Assembly: GCA_002928515.1 (NCBI GenBank) | Contig: PERI01000003.1 | Coordinates: forward strand, 124,001 to 188,000 | Reading direction: 5' to 3' | Length of the DNA stretch: 64,000 nt | Source of the DNA: Hyphomicrobium sp. | GTDB taxonomy: Bacteria > Pseudomonadota > Alphaproteobacteria > Rhizobiales > Hyphomicrobiaceae | In this document: positions 25,851 through 35,152 of the stretch, one piece after another | Layout of the letters: each line of letters starts with the position of its first letter | How positions within the stretch are numbered: the first letter of the stretch is position 1 | Notes under the pieces: model-generated | The model's input: only the letters and a program-made list of their open reading frames with translations | Told to the model about the DNA's origin: nothing | The model's database searches: none | Translations under genes and position numbers: made by a program

Positions 25851-27221
25851 TTACAAAGGCTTGCCGCGCAACCGCGCATCCGTTCGCGCGCGGCCAATCA
25901 GCGGCAGCAATGCCTTTAATTCCGGGCCGGTCACAGCACCCGTCAGCGCCAGACGCAACGGATGAAACAGCGCTTTGCCCTTCGCGCCGGTTGCGGCCTT
26001 CACCGCGTTCGTCCACTGCGCCCAGGTTTCACTATCCCAAGGTTCAGCTGGCAAGAGTTCGGCGGCCGCACGGGTAAAGTTTTCGTCCTCGATCACTGGC
26101 GTCATGTCTCCTGACACGACGTCCCACCAGCGCCGCGCGTCGCTCAGTATTGTGAGATTGCCGCGTACGGCCTCCCAGAACTCTTTGCCGCCTTCGATGC
26201 CGAGCGCACGCAATCTCTCGGCCACGTCGGCGTATTCCAATTTCAAAAGCAATTTTGCGTTGAGCGCTTTCAAGTCGTCCACGTCGAAACGACCCGGCGC
26301 CATGGAAATTTTGTCAAAGCTCATGAGTGCCGCCAGCTCGTCGAGTTTGACGTGCGGTTCGATGGCGTCTGACGTACCGACAAGTGCTGCGTGGCTCAAA
26401 ACCGCCATCGGCTCTAAACCATCGTCGCGGAAACTTTGCACCGAGAGCGCACCAAGACGCTTCGACAGCGCGTGCCCGTCTGCGCCGATCAGCAAGCTGT
26501 GGTGACCGAACGCAGGCGGCTTCGCGCCCATCGCCTGGAAAATCGCCATTTGTACGCCGGTGTTCGTCACGTGATCTTCGCCACGCACGATGTGCGAAAT
26601 TTTGAAATCGACGTCATCGACGACGCTGGTGAACGTGTAGAGGAACGTGCCATCGGCGCGGATCAGAACTGGATCGGACAGCGAACCGAGATCGACATTT
26701 TGCTCGCCGCGAATGAGGTCGGGCCAAGAAATGATCGACGTCTGCGGTACAAGGGTTTTGCTGTCGCCTGTGTTGGGCAGACGAAAGCGCCAATGCGGCG
26801 TGCGCCCGCCCGCGATAAGAGCGTCGATTTCCTGTTTCGATAATTTCAAACTTGCGCGGTCGTAGATGGGTGGACGCTGCATCGCGAGCTGACGTTTGCG
26901 GCGACGGTCGAGTTCATCTTCGGTTTCGAAACACGGATAGAGCGCGCCTGATGCTTTGAGTTCATCGGCGGCCGCATTGTAGCGCTGCGTGCGCAATGAC
27001 TGCCGCTCTTCATCGTGCCAAGTCAGACCGAGCCATGTCAGATCATCGCGAATAGCCTGGGCAAATTCTTCCGTAGAGCGCACGAGATCGGTATCGTCCA
27101 AGCGCAGAAGAAAATGTCCGCCGTTCTTTTTGGCATAGAGCCAGTTGAGCACCGCGGTTCGGATATTGCCGATGTGGATGCGGCCGGTGGGACTGGGTGC
27201 GAAGCGGACGCGCGGGGTCAT
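25851..27221 (-). CDS. gltX: Glutamyl-tRNA synthetase
   Basis: A 456-residue class I synthetase. The N-terminal motif is FAPSPTGRIHIGNIRTAVLNW, with HIGN in place of HIGH, and the second motif is ALSKRLGALSV. The catalytic core is complete (FLLRLDDTD, HIVRGEDHVTNT) and the all-helical anticodon-binding domain occupies about 300-456. Many alphaproteobacteria carry two gltX genes, one of which may charge tRNA-Gln for later amidation; sequence alone does not tell which this is. It is followed by no gene on its strand for a short distance and converges on DUF2865. Confidence 0.92.
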   Translation of the reverse strand: MTPRVRFAPSPTGRIHIGNIRTAVLNWLYAKKNGGHFLLRLDDTDLVRSTEEFAQAIRDDLTWLGLTWHDEERQSLRTQRYNAAADELKASGALYPCFETEDELDRRRKRQLAMQRPPIYDRASLKLSKQEIDALIAGGRTPHWRFRLPNTGDSKTLVPQTSIISWPDLIRGEQNVDLGSLSDPVLIRADGTFLYTFTSVVDDVDFKISHIVRGEDHVTNTGVQMAIFQAMGAKPPAFGHHSLLIGADGHALSKRLGALSVQSFRDDGLEPMAVLSHAALVGTSDAIEPHVKLDELAALMSFDKISMAPGRFDVDDLKALNAKLLLKLEYADVAERLRALGIEGGKEFWEAVRGNLTILSDARRWWDVVSGDMTPVIEDENFTRAAAELLPAEPWDSETWAQWTNAVKAATGAKGKALFHPLRLALTGAVTGPELKALLPLIGRARTDARLRGKPL

Positions 27222-27304
27222 GGATCACTCGTGTTTGTAGGATCGTTTGAATGTGGAGTTCGCGCACCCTAACCAGGGCTGCGTCGAACGCAAGCGTCGC
27301 GGCG

Positions 27305-29071
27305 CTACATGCCATCGCTTTCAACGCGCGGTTTGACGACGCGCTTGTCGTGCAGCAAGGGGTCGGATTGCCGTTTATCGGTCGGCGCATGATTCATCGA
27401 CGTCATAGAGCTACCTTCACGAAATTTATTCGTGACGGGATAGCGCCGGTCGCGGCCGAAATTCTTCGCTGAAATTTTCACGCCCGGTGCGGCCTGACGT
27501 CGTTTGTATTCCGCCAGATACAGCAGCCGCTCGATCTTCTTGACTGTTTCCGGGTTGTGCCCGCGCGCCACGACGTCCGACAAAGCCATCTCGTGCTCGA
27601 CAAGACAGCGAAGGATATCGTCAAGTTGTTCATAGGGCGGCAGACTGTCCTGATCGGTTTGATCGGGACGCAATTCTGCGGATGGCGCTTTGGTCAAAAT
27701 GCGTTCCGGGATGACAACCCCGCTGGCACCAAGCCCTCCATCTGGCACGTTGGCATTGCGCCAGCGCGCCAAGCGATAGACCTCCATCTTGTAAAGATCT
27801 TTGATCGGATTGTAGCCGCCGTTCATGTCGCCATACAGCGTCGCGTATCCGACCGACATCTCGCTCTTGTTGCCGGTTGTCACGACCATGCCGCCAAACT
27901 TATTCGAGATCGCCATCAGGATCGTGCCGCGCACGCGGCTTTGAAGATTTTCTTCTGTGATGTCCGCTTCTTTTCCTGCGAACATATCTTTGAGGCCCCA
28001 GGTTAAACCGGCAACCGGTGGATCGATGGAGATCTTATCGTAGCGCAAGCCGAGCGCCTTGGCGCAGTCGGCAGCATCATGCAAACTATCGTCGGATGTA
28101 AATCGCGACGGCAGCATGATGGTGTGAACTTTGTCCGGCCCCAGCGCATCGGCGGCCATCGCGGCTACGAGGGCCGAGTCAATTCCACCCGATAGACCAA
28201 GCACGACACCTGGAAAGCCATTTTTTTGAACGTAATCGCGCAAGCCCAACACGCACGCCTGATAGGCAGCTGCGTCGCCCTCCGGGATGCGCGCCACTTC
28301 TGCTGCCGCGCACTGCCATCCGTCATTGCCGCGTGCCCACGTCGTCACGACCAGCGCTTCGCGCCACGCCGGCAACTGGGCCGCCAGACTGCGATCCGCA
28401 TTCAGCACAAACGACGCGCCATCGAATACGAGTTCGTCTTGTCCGCCGATCTGATTGACATAGACGAGAGGCAAGCCACTTTCCGTCACGCGGGCAACGG
28501 CGACATTCATACGGAGATCGGGCTTGGGCCAATCGAACGGCGAACCATTGGGCGAGATGAGTATTTCTGCGCCGGTTTCCGCCAGCGTCTCGACCACGTC
28601 CTGTCCCCAAATGTCCTCGCAGATCGGCACGCCGATGCGCACACCGCGCACACTCATCGGACCTGGCATGGGGCCTGGCGCGAACACACGTTTTTCATCG
28701 AACACGCCGTAGTTCGGCAGATCGACTTTAAATCGCACGGCCTCGATTTGTCCGCCGTCCAGCAATATAGCCGCGTTGTAGAGGAGGCCATTGTCCTGCC
28801 AGATGCTGCCGATCAGCATCGCTGGACCGTCCGCGCAATCGCGCGCGAGTTTTTCTAGCGTCGCGAGCGTTGCCTTCTGAAACGCCGGTTTTAAAACCAG
28901 ATCTTCCGGCGGATATCCTGTCAAAAACAATTCGGACAAGACGATGAGATCGGCGCCTTCGGCCCGCGATTGTGCGTGTGCGCGTTTTGCCATTGCCGCA
29001 TTGCCTGCAAGATCGCCAACGATGGGGTTCAACTGCGCCAAGGCAATGCGAAACTGTGCAGGAGTGTTCAT
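27305..29071 (-). CDS. nadE: NAD+ synthase, glutamine-hydrolysing
   Basis: A 588-residue two-domain enzyme for the last step of NAD synthesis. The N-terminal nitrilase-like glutaminase has its triad at Glu47 (IVLSELFLTGY), Lys115 (EAVRFKVDLPNYG) and Cys151 (GVPICEDIWG). The C-terminal ATP-pyrophosphatase domain starts near 290 with LGLSGGIDSALVAAMAADAL and has TTGNKSEMSVGYATLYGDM. Ammonia passes from the first to the second domain. About 40 residues at the C-terminus (from the REGSSMTSM segment on) exceed the usual family end. It is 83 bases upstream of gltX on the same strand. Confidence 0.94.
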   Translation of the reverse strand: MNTPAQFRIALAQLNPIVGDLAGNAAMAKRAHAQSRAEGADLIVLSELFLTGYPPEDLVLKPAFQKATLATLEKLARDCADGPAMLIGSIWQDNGLLYNAAILLDGGQIEAVRFKVDLPNYGVFDEKRVFAPGPMPGPMSVRGVRIGVPICEDIWGQDVVETLAETGAEILISPNGSPFDWPKPDLRMNVAVARVTESGLPLVYVNQIGGQDELVFDGASFVLNADRSLAAQLPAWREALVVTTWARGNDGWQCAAAEVARIPEGDAAAYQACVLGLRDYVQKNGFPGVVLGLSGGIDSALVAAMAADALGPDKVHTIMLPSRFTSDDSLHDAADCAKALGLRYDKISIDPPVAGLTWGLKDMFAGKEADITEENLQSRVRGTILMAISNKFGGMVVTTGNKSEMSVGYATLYGDMNGGYNPIKDLYKMEVYRLARWRNANVPDGGLGASGVVIPERILTKAPSAELRPDQTDQDSLPPYEQLDDILRCLVEHEMALSDVVARGHNPETVKKIERLLYLAEYKRRQAAPGVKISAKNFGRDRRYPVTNKFREGSSMTSMNHAPTDKRQSDPLLHDKRVVKPRVESDGM

Positions 29072-29176
29072 CGCCGATATCTACGATGCTGGCCGCGAGC
29101 GGTCCAGCGGTTGGTCGCAACGCGATGCGTTAAGCACTTCGCACGACAACAGCCGCAGATTTCAGGCATAAGAGCG

Positions 29177-29338
29177 TTAGTCCTCTTCTTCATCACATGG
29201 CACAGGAAACTCTATGTCGGGCTCCCAGCACAGGTCGTCATCTTGAACGCGGGCTGAACCCTGCGAGGTCATCAACGCGTAGCCCAGCATTGCCACTAAA
29301 ATGGCGAATGTTGCGCGGCGGATGGCTTCCTTGCGCAT
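29177..29338 (-). CDS. Small exported protein, 53 aa
   Basis: A short reading frame with a strong AAGGA sequence nine bases before its ATG. Residues 9-24 form a hydrophobic signal or anchor (TFAILVAMLGYALM), followed by an acidic tail with two cysteines that ends CDEEED. The start, signal and tail composition look like a real small periplasmic or lipid-anchored protein, and the frame fits exactly in the gap between aroF and nadE on the same strand. No function is known to me. Confidence 0.6.
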   Translation of the reverse strand: MRKEAIRRATFAILVAMLGYALMTSQGSARVQDDDLCWEPDIEFPVPCDEEED

Positions 29339-29361
29339 GGGTCATCCTTGCTGCGTTGTCG

Positions 29362-30765
29362 TTACGCAATCAGGGTCTTGGGCTCCGGTTTGGCGTCGGC
29401 GTCGCGCTCTTTCTTCAACTGCTCGGCAACGAGAAACGCCAGTTCCAATGCCTGATCGGCATTGAGACGCGGGTCGCAATGCGTATGGTAGCGATCCGAC
29501 AAATCCTGATCGGAGATCGCCGTCGCGCCACCGGTGCATTCGGTGACATTCTGGCCGGTCATTTCGATATGGATGCCGCCCGCATGTGTTCCCTCAGCGC
29601 GATGCACCTCGAAGAACGATAGCGATTCTTTCAAGATCCTGTCGAATGGACGCGTTTTGTAACCGGTCGCGGCCGAAATTGTATTTCCGTGCATCGGGTC
29701 GCAGGACCACAGCACGTTGCGCCCGGCTTTTTTCACAGCGCGGATCAACTTCGGCAGATGCGCTTCGACCTTGTCGAACCCGAAACGGCAGATCAGCGTC
29801 AAACGACCCGGCTCATCTTTGGGATTGATGAGATCAATCAGGCGCAACAGCCCATCGGCGTCCAGCGTCGGGCCGCACTTCAGACCAATCGGATTTTTGA
29901 TGCCACGGCAGTATTCGATATGCGCATGGTCCGGCTGGCGCGTCCTGTCGCCGATCCAGATCATATGCCCGCTCGTGGCGTACCAATCGCCGCTCGTGGA
30001 ATCGCGCCGCGTCAGTGCTTCTTCATAACCGAGCAACAATGCTTCGTGGCTGGTGTAGAAATTCGTTGCACGCAATTGCGGGGTATTTTCCGACGTAATT
30101 CCACACGCACGCATGAAACTCATCGTCTCGGCGATGCGGTCGGCGAGCTCCTGATAGCGATGGCCTTGCGGGCTGTCTTGAACGAAGCCCATGTTCCACT
30201 GATGCACGCGCTCAAGATCGGCATATCCGCCGGTTGCAAATGCGCGGATCAAGTTCAGTGTCGCGGCCGATTGACGGTAGGCTTCAATCTGACGGTTCGG
30301 ATCGGGAATGCGCGCCAGCGACGTGAACTCCGGCCCATTGATGATATCGCCGCGATAGCTCGGCAGTTCCTGGCCGTCTTTCTTTTCGGTGGGCGATGAG
30401 CGCGGCTTGGCAAACTGCCCAGCGATGCGACCAACCTTCACGACCGGCTGACCACCAGCGTAGGTCAGCACAACCGCCATTTGCAGAAACACGCGGAAGA
30501 AATCGCGGATATTGTCGGCGCGATGTTCCAAGAAGCTTTCGGCACAGTCGCCGCCTTGCAGCAGAAAACCATGCCCGCTCGCAATCGTCGCCAGCGATTT
30601 TTTCAAATCGCGCGCTTCACCGGCAAACACCAGCGGCGGATACGTGGCAAGTTTGCTTTCAACGTCAGCAAGCGCTGCGGCATCGGGATAATCCGGCACC
30701 TGCAAAATGGGTTTTTTGCGCCAGCTGTCCGGGCTCCATTTATCTGGTGTCTGGTGGGCCGCCAT
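29362..30765 (-). CDS. aroF: 3-deoxy-7-phosphoheptulonate synthase, class II
   Basis: A 467-residue plant-like (class II) DAHP synthase, the first enzyme of the shikimate pathway, condensing phosphoenolpyruvate with erythrose 4-phosphate. It shows [15 protein letters not shown] near residue 70 (metal Cys), [11 protein letters not shown], and [16 protein letters not shown] with [20 protein letters not shown] near the C-terminus (metal His and Glu). The ATG at 30765 has GAGGAG upstream; the in-frame GTG at 30774 is less likely. It stands alone with a 174-bp upstream gap in which I see no attenuator. Confidence 0.94.
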   Translation of the reverse strand: MAAHQTPDKWSPDSWRKKPILQVPDYPDAAALADVESKLATYPPLVFAGEARDLKKSLATIASGHGFLLQGGDCAESFLEHRADNIRDFFRVFLQMAVVLTYAGGQPVVKVGRIAGQFAKPRSSPTEKKDGQELPSYRGDIINGPEFTSLARIPDPNRQIEAYRQSAATLNLIRAFATGGYADLERVHQWNMGFVQDSPQGHRYQELADRIAETMSFMRACGITSENTPQLRATNFYTSHEALLLGYEEALTRRDSTSGDWYATSGHMIWIGDRTRQPDHAHIEYCRGIKNPIGLKCGPTLDADGLLRLIDLINPKDEPGRLTLICRFGFDKVEAHLPKLIRAVKKAGRNVLWSCDPMHGNTISAATGYKTRPFDRILKESLSFFEVHRAEGTHAGGIHIEMTGQNVTECTGGATAISDQDLSDRYHTHCDPRLNADQALELAFLVAEQLKKERDADAKPEPKTLIA

Positions 30766-30939
30766 TGTTCTCACTCCTCGAACGCGGCAGGGCGGGCTTC
30801 GCTCACTGCGTGCGACCCGCCATCCCGCTCAGTATATCCTGTTTCTGGCCGCGGCTTATAGGTGATATGGGCACTCGGCGCCAGCTTTTCGCTGCACCCA
30901 CTTAAGCCCCTAATTTTTGGCCATTAATATTTGGCGGTT

Positions 30940-31695
30940 TTATAGCCCGGCCGACATGCCGCCATCGACCGCGAGGTCTGAGCCTGTGCAGTATAAGCTA
31001 TCATCGGAGGCAAAAAACATGGCAGCTCCCGTGATGTCGTCGGGAAGGCCTAGCCGCCCCATTGGTGTCTTATCGACGAGTGCCTTGCGCACCGGCGGTA
31101 GCTTCAGCAACCGATCTGTGATCGCCGTCTCAATATATCCCGGAGAAATGGCGTTCACGCGGATGTTGAACGGCGCGTATTCGACGGCTAGGCCCTTGGT
31201 TAAAGCCGTCACGGCGCCTTTCGTGGCTGTGTAGGCTGCTAACGGACGCAAACCACGGTTCGCCATGATCGACGAGATATTGATGATCGAGGCGCTTGAG
31301 GATTTCTTGAGGAGCGATAGAGCATCGCGCGACAGGCGTAGCACACCGTCGATGTTCACTTCACGCAGCTTGGTCCAATCGGCATCGCTCAGCGAGCGAA
31401 CTTCGCCGCGAATAAGAATGCCTGCGTTATTGACCAAAATATCTGCTTTGCCATGCGCGGTCTCGATCGCGCGGATCAAAGCCGTTACGTCCTGGCCTTT
31501 CGACACATCGACTAACATAGGCGTTGCCGCACCACCTGCCGCCGTAATGGCGCGTGCGGTATCGGCCGCCGTCTCACCGTTGATGTCGGTGACATAAACA
31601 TGCGCGCCTTCAACGGCGAAGCGTTTGGCAATCGCCTGCCCGATGCCAATACCTGCGCCTGTGATAACGGCGATTTTGCCTGCGAGACGTGCCAT
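30940..31695 (-). CDS. Short-chain dehydrogenase/reductase
   Basis: A 251-residue classical SDR. The cofactor loop is VITGAGIGIGQAIAKRF, with VDVSKGQDV and LVNNAGILIRGEV, and the active site is IINISSIMANRG plus YTATKGAVTALTKG (Tyr-x-x-x-Lys). VYVTDINGE after the second strand has an acidic residue, which favours NAD over NADP. The C-terminus (GSDLAVDGGMSAGL) is the usual SDR end. The ATG at 31695 is preferred over the upstream GTG. It lies 55 bases downstream of gor on the same strand. The substrate is unknown. Confidence 0.88.
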   Translation of the reverse strand: MARLAGKIAVITGAGIGIGQAIAKRFAVEGAHVYVTDINGETAADTARAITAAGGAATPMLVDVSKGQDVTALIRAIETAHGKADILVNNAGILIRGEVRSLSDADWTKLREVNIDGVLRLSRDALSLLKKSSSASIINISSIMANRGLRPLAAYTATKGAVTALTKGLAVEYAPFNIRVNAISPGYIETAITDRLLKLPPVRKALVDKTPMGRLGLPDDITGAAMFFASDDSLYCTGSDLAVDGGMSAGL

Positions 31696-31750
31696 GAAAT
31701 TTTCTGCCCTCACCGTGAGCCGACACCCTTAAGCTGCGCGACGCAGCCTA

Positions 31751-33133
31751 TCAACCCGCTGCTTCGCCGGGTGCCACCCATTTCTCGCGCAATGTCACAA
31801 GTTCTTCTGCGGCACTGGGATGCAGGGCCATCGTTGCGTCGAAATCGGCCTTGGTTGCGCCAAGTCTGAGCGCGATGGCCGCCATCTGAACAATTTCGGC
31901 TGCGTCGGGGCCGACAATGTGCACGCCGACGACGCGCTGACTTGCGTGGTCAACGATAAGCTTCATGAACATGCGCTCGTCGCGGCCTGCGAGGATGGCC
32001 TTCATAGGCCGGAAGCTGGTTTTGTAAACATCGATTGTGCCGTGCGCACGCAGGGCTTCGTGCTCCGGCAGACCTACCGTGCCGATTTCCGGCGTCGAAA
32101 AAACGGCCGTTGGAATGGTGTTGTAGTCAACGCTCCAAGATTTTTTGCCAAACACGCTGTCGGCAAAAGCATGTCCCTCGCGAATAGCGACAGGGGTGAG
32201 CGCGACACGATCCGTCACATCGCCAACGGCATAGATGCTCGGCGTGCTCGACTGACTTTGATCGTTGACCAAAATCGCGCCTGACATGTGTGTGGCGACC
32301 CCTGCATTGGCGAGGCCTAGACTGCCGGTGTTGGGCGTGCGTCCTATGGCAAACATGATTTGATCGGCTTGCAGTACTTCGCCAGATTTCAGCGTGCCCG
32401 TTATCCGATCGGACGTTTTCTCGATGTTTGTAAATATGTCATTGGTGATGATGCGGATGCCGCGCGCCTGCAGCGCCGATGTCAGAGCGTCACGTAAATC
32501 CTCATCAAACCCACGCAGAATTTTTTCGCCGCGGTAGAGGAGCGTCACGTCCGATCCAAGACCGTTGAAGATCGAGGCAAACTCGACAGCGATATATCCG
32601 CCGCCAGCGATCACGATGCGTTGGGGTTGCTCGGACAGATGAAAAACTTCGTTCGAGGTGATGACGTGTTCGATGCCCGGCAGACCAGCATCGAGATTGG
32701 GCTTGGCACCGGTTGCAACCAGAATTTTTGCTGCTGTGATCGTGCGGCCTGAGTTCGCCAAGCGTATCGCGTTCGGCCCTTCGATGGTTGCGCGCTCTTG
32801 GAATACGTCCACGCCTGCGCGTGCCAAGACATTTTGATAGATTGCTTCTAAGCGAGCGATTTCGGCGTCTTTGGCCGCAATCAACTTGGGCCAGTCGAAT
32901 GTTGGCTCTCCCACCGACCAGCCAAACCCCGCTGCATCGGCAAATTCTTCTTCAAAGCGGCTGGCATAGACCAACAGCTTTTTGGGAACACATCCGCGAA
33001 TGACACAGGTTCCGCCGAAGCGAAATTCTTCGGCAATCGCGACCTTCGCTCCATATCCGGCAGCTATGCGCGCTGCGCGCACGCCACCCGATCCTGCGCC
33101 GATGACGAATAGATCGACATCAAACGCTGTCAT
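31751..33133 (-). CDS. gor: Glutathione-disulfide reductase
   Basis: A 460-residue FAD-dependent pyridine nucleotide disulfide reductase. The FAD loop DLFVIGAGSGGVRAARIA is followed by the redox disulfide GGTCVIRGCVPKK, the NAD(P) loop IVIAGGGYIAVEFASIF and the C-terminal catalytic segment MALHPSAAEELVTLR with its His-Glu pair. The CVIRGC form of the disulfide motif (rather than CVNVGC) is typical of bacterial glutathione reductases. It keeps cytoplasmic glutathione reduced. The ATG at 33133 was chosen over an upstream GTG. It is 34 bases downstream of rpiA and probably co-transcribed. Confidence 0.9.
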   Translation of the reverse strand: MTAFDVDLFVIGAGSGGVRAARIAAGYGAKVAIAEEFRFGGTCVIRGCVPKKLLVYASRFEEEFADAAGFGWSVGEPTFDWPKLIAAKDAEIARLEAIYQNVLARAGVDVFQERATIEGPNAIRLANSGRTITAAKILVATGAKPNLDAGLPGIEHVITSNEVFHLSEQPQRIVIAGGGYIAVEFASIFNGLGSDVTLLYRGEKILRGFDEDLRDALTSALQARGIRIITNDIFTNIEKTSDRITGTLKSGEVLQADQIMFAIGRTPNTGSLGLANAGVATHMSGAILVNDQSQSSTPSIYAVGDVTDRVALTPVAIREGHAFADSVFGKKSWSVDYNTIPTAVFSTPEIGTVGLPEHEALRAHGTIDVYKTSFRPMKAILAGRDERMFMKLIVDHASQRVVGVHIVGPDAAEIVQMAAIALRLGATKADFDATMALHPSAAEELVTLREKWVAPGEAAG

Positions 33134-33167
33134 CCGTGGCACAACTCCAACTGGTTAAGCATGGCGC

Positions 33168-33890
33168 TCACACATCAAGTTCAAATTCGGAATCTTCGCT
33201 TGATAATACTTCAATCCCCATTGGGCCAGCGATGATGGCGAGATCGGCGATGCCGATGAAAAGTCCGCTTTCGACGACGCCTGGAATGAGCTTCAGAGCA
33301 TCTTCAAGCGATTCCGGATCGTCAATATTGCCGAATGCGCAATCGAGAATGTAGTTGCCGTTGTCTGAGATAAAGGGTTGCGTGCCTGCACCTTTGCGTA
33401 ATGTCATCGATCCCGTGCATCCGGCGTCTGCCGCCATGTCGGAGATCAGTCCGAGTGTCGATTTCAATCCGAATGGTACGACTTCGATCGGCAGCGCAAA
33501 CGCGCCGAGCGTGTCAACGCGTTTGGAATGGTCGGCAATGATGATAACGCGGTTGGATGCTACTGCGACGATTTTTTCGCGCAACAATGCGCCGCCTCCG
33601 CCTTTGATCAGGCGCAACTCTTCGTCGATCTCGTCAGCGCCATCGACCGTCAAATCAAGGAGCGGATGGTCGTCGAGCGTCGCGAGCTTGATGCCCAGTG
33701 ATGCGGCCTGCGCGCGCGTTGCCTCAGACGTTGGAACGCACACCACGTCAAGACCGTCACGGACCTTCTCGCCCAGGAGTTGGACGAACTTCGCAGCCGT
33801 CGAGCCCGTGCCCAGCCCGAGCTTCATACCGCTTCGCACATGGATCAGCGCTTGTTCAGCCGCCTGCCGCTTCCAGTCATCTGCGCTCAT
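33168..33890 (-). CDS. rpiA: Ribose-5-phosphate isomerase A
   Basis: A 240-residue enzyme interconverting ribose 5-phosphate and ribulose 5-phosphate in the pentose phosphate pathway. Conserved blocks are [18 protein letters not shown] (phosphate loop), [30 protein letters not shown] (catalytic Asp and Glu), and [12 protein letters not shown]. The ATG at 33890 is set by an AGAGGGATGG Shine-Dalgarno region; the 22 codons upstream of it are not conserved in the family. It is first of an rpiA-gor-SDR series and divergent from gph, which shares sugar-phosphate metabolism. Confidence 0.94.
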   Translation of the reverse strand: MSADDWKRQAAEQALIHVRSGMKLGLGTGSTAAKFVQLLGEKVRDGLDVVCVPTSEATRAQAASLGIKLATLDDHPLLDLTVDGADEIDEELRLIKGGGGALLREKIVAVASNRVIIIADHSKRVDTLGAFALPIEVVPFGLKSTLGLISDMAADAGCTGSMTLRKGAGTQPFISDNGNYILDCAFGNIDDPESLEDALKLIPGVVESGLFIGIADLAIIAGPMGIEVLSSEDSEFELDV

Positions 33891-34014
33891 GGTCCATCCC
33901 TCTTGCCGATCATCAGGCCGCGCCCACTGTCTAAGGTGCTCGGCCACCCCTTTCAAGGCAGACCGTGACAGGAAAACCCGCGACGCGCGCCGCGGTGTCA
34001 GTTACTGAGGGCAG

Positions 34015-34692
34015 ATGAAAAATTGGACATTCGTTTTCGACCTCGACGGCACCCTGGTTGATACCGCGCCCGATCTCGCGGCGGCGACGAACCATGTCTT
34101 AGGCACCATCGGTCTTCATGCGATCAGCGAAGCCGATATTCGGCCACATGTCGGTCATGGCGCGCTGGCCATGATCACTCAGGCTGCCTCCGCGCATGGA
34201 CGCACGTTATCGGAGCGCGATACCTACGATCTTTTCGAAGTGTTTCTCGCGCACTACAGCGCACACTTGGCAGATCATAGCCGCCCTTATGAGAATGTCA
34301 TCGAGACGTTGGAATTGCTGCGCTGTGAAGGTGCACGTTTGGCCGTTTGCACCAACAAGATCGAAGCGCATGCTAAAGCGTTGCTCGACGCACTTGAGAT
34401 GACGGATTTGTTTGTTGCGATTACCGGCCGAGATAGCTTGGGTGTCTGGAAGCCGGACCCAGGTCATTTTAATGGAACGGTGGCATTAGCGAACGGCAAC
34501 AGCAAGCAAAGCATCATGATCGGCGACAGCGAAACCGATATCAAAACTGCAAAAGCAGCAGGCGTTCCCGTCATCGCCGTCGATTTTGGATACAGTGTGG
34601 AGCCGGTCGCATCGTTTGCCCCTGACGTCATCATCTCGCACTATCGCGAGCTACCCGCAGCGTTGCGACAGCTCTCTTCTTGCGACGCATAG
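34015..34692 (+). CDS. gph: Phosphoglycolate phosphatase-like HAD hydrolase
   Basis: A 225-residue haloacid dehalogenase-type phosphatase. The nucleophile pair Asp9 and Asp11 is in FVFDLDGTLVDT, motif II in LAVCTNKIEAHAK, and motifs III/IV in GRDSLGVWKPDPGHF and IMIGDSETDIKTAKAAG. A helical cap (about 20-85) is typical of the Gph group, which removes 2-phosphoglycolate. Related HAD phosphatases of other specificity cannot be excluded. It is divergent from rpiA and converges on the DsrE-like gene. Confidence 0.85.
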   Translation: MKNWTFVFDLDGTLVDTAPDLAAATNHVLGTIGLHAISEADIRPHVGHGALAMITQAASAHGRTLSERDTYDLFEVFLAHYSAHLADHSRPYENVIETLELLRCEGARLAVCTNKIEAHAKALLDALEMTDLFVAITGRDSLGVWKPDPGHFNGTVALANGNSKQSIMIGDSETDIKTAKAAGVPVIAVDFGYSVEPVASFAPDVIISHYRELPAALRQLSSCDA

Positions 34693-34709
34693 TAAATCGC
34701 ATCTCAGTT

Positions 34710-35087
34710 TCAGTACGACAACACTTTGCTTTCGCCTGACATCACTTGCTCGATGAAATGGGCCGCGCCGACGACGCCTGAACATTCCGGGATCACATCA
34801 TCGACGCACATGCCGAACAGATCGAGACCCGGGCTACAGCAGTGGAATTTCACACCGGCCGCGCGCGCATCTTTGATCAAATCATAGACCGTTCGGATGT
34901 CACCTTCTTTAATCACCAGTTGCTCGGCAACGCCTTTGCGTAGCAGCTTTGCTGCCGTGCCTGTGCAGATCACGTCGACTTCATACGACATCGATGCAGC
35001 CACCATCGCTTGGAACAAGGGCGCACCTAACTCTTCGCTGTTGCGCGGGTCGGTATTGGCCATGATGATAATGAGTTTTTTGGTCAT
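34710..35087 (-). CDS. DsrE-family sulfur-relay-like protein
   Basis: A 125-residue single-domain protein of the DsrE/F-like fold. The opening KKLIIIMANTDPRNSEELGAPLF and the long helix LFQAMVAASMSYEVDVIC match the family, and there is a cysteine-rich end: FHCCSPGLDLFGMCVDDVIPEC. In characterised members conserved cysteines carry persulfide sulfur between carriers such as TusA. A tusA gene lies 2.7 kb away but is not in the same operon. The start is the ATG at 35087. It is 65 bases downstream of the MMPL exporter gene on the same strand. Confidence 0.8.
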   Translation of the reverse strand: MTKKLIIIMANTDPRNSEELGAPLFQAMVAASMSYEVDVICTGTAAKLLRKGVAEQLVIKEGDIRTVYDLIKDARAAGVKFHCCSPGLDLFGMCVDDVIPECSGVVGAAHFIEQVMSGESKVLSY

Positions 35088-35152
35088 GAAGCGCACTTAA
35101 TCCCAGGCGTATCGAGACGACACATCGGTTCTACAGCGATCTTGATACGCGC

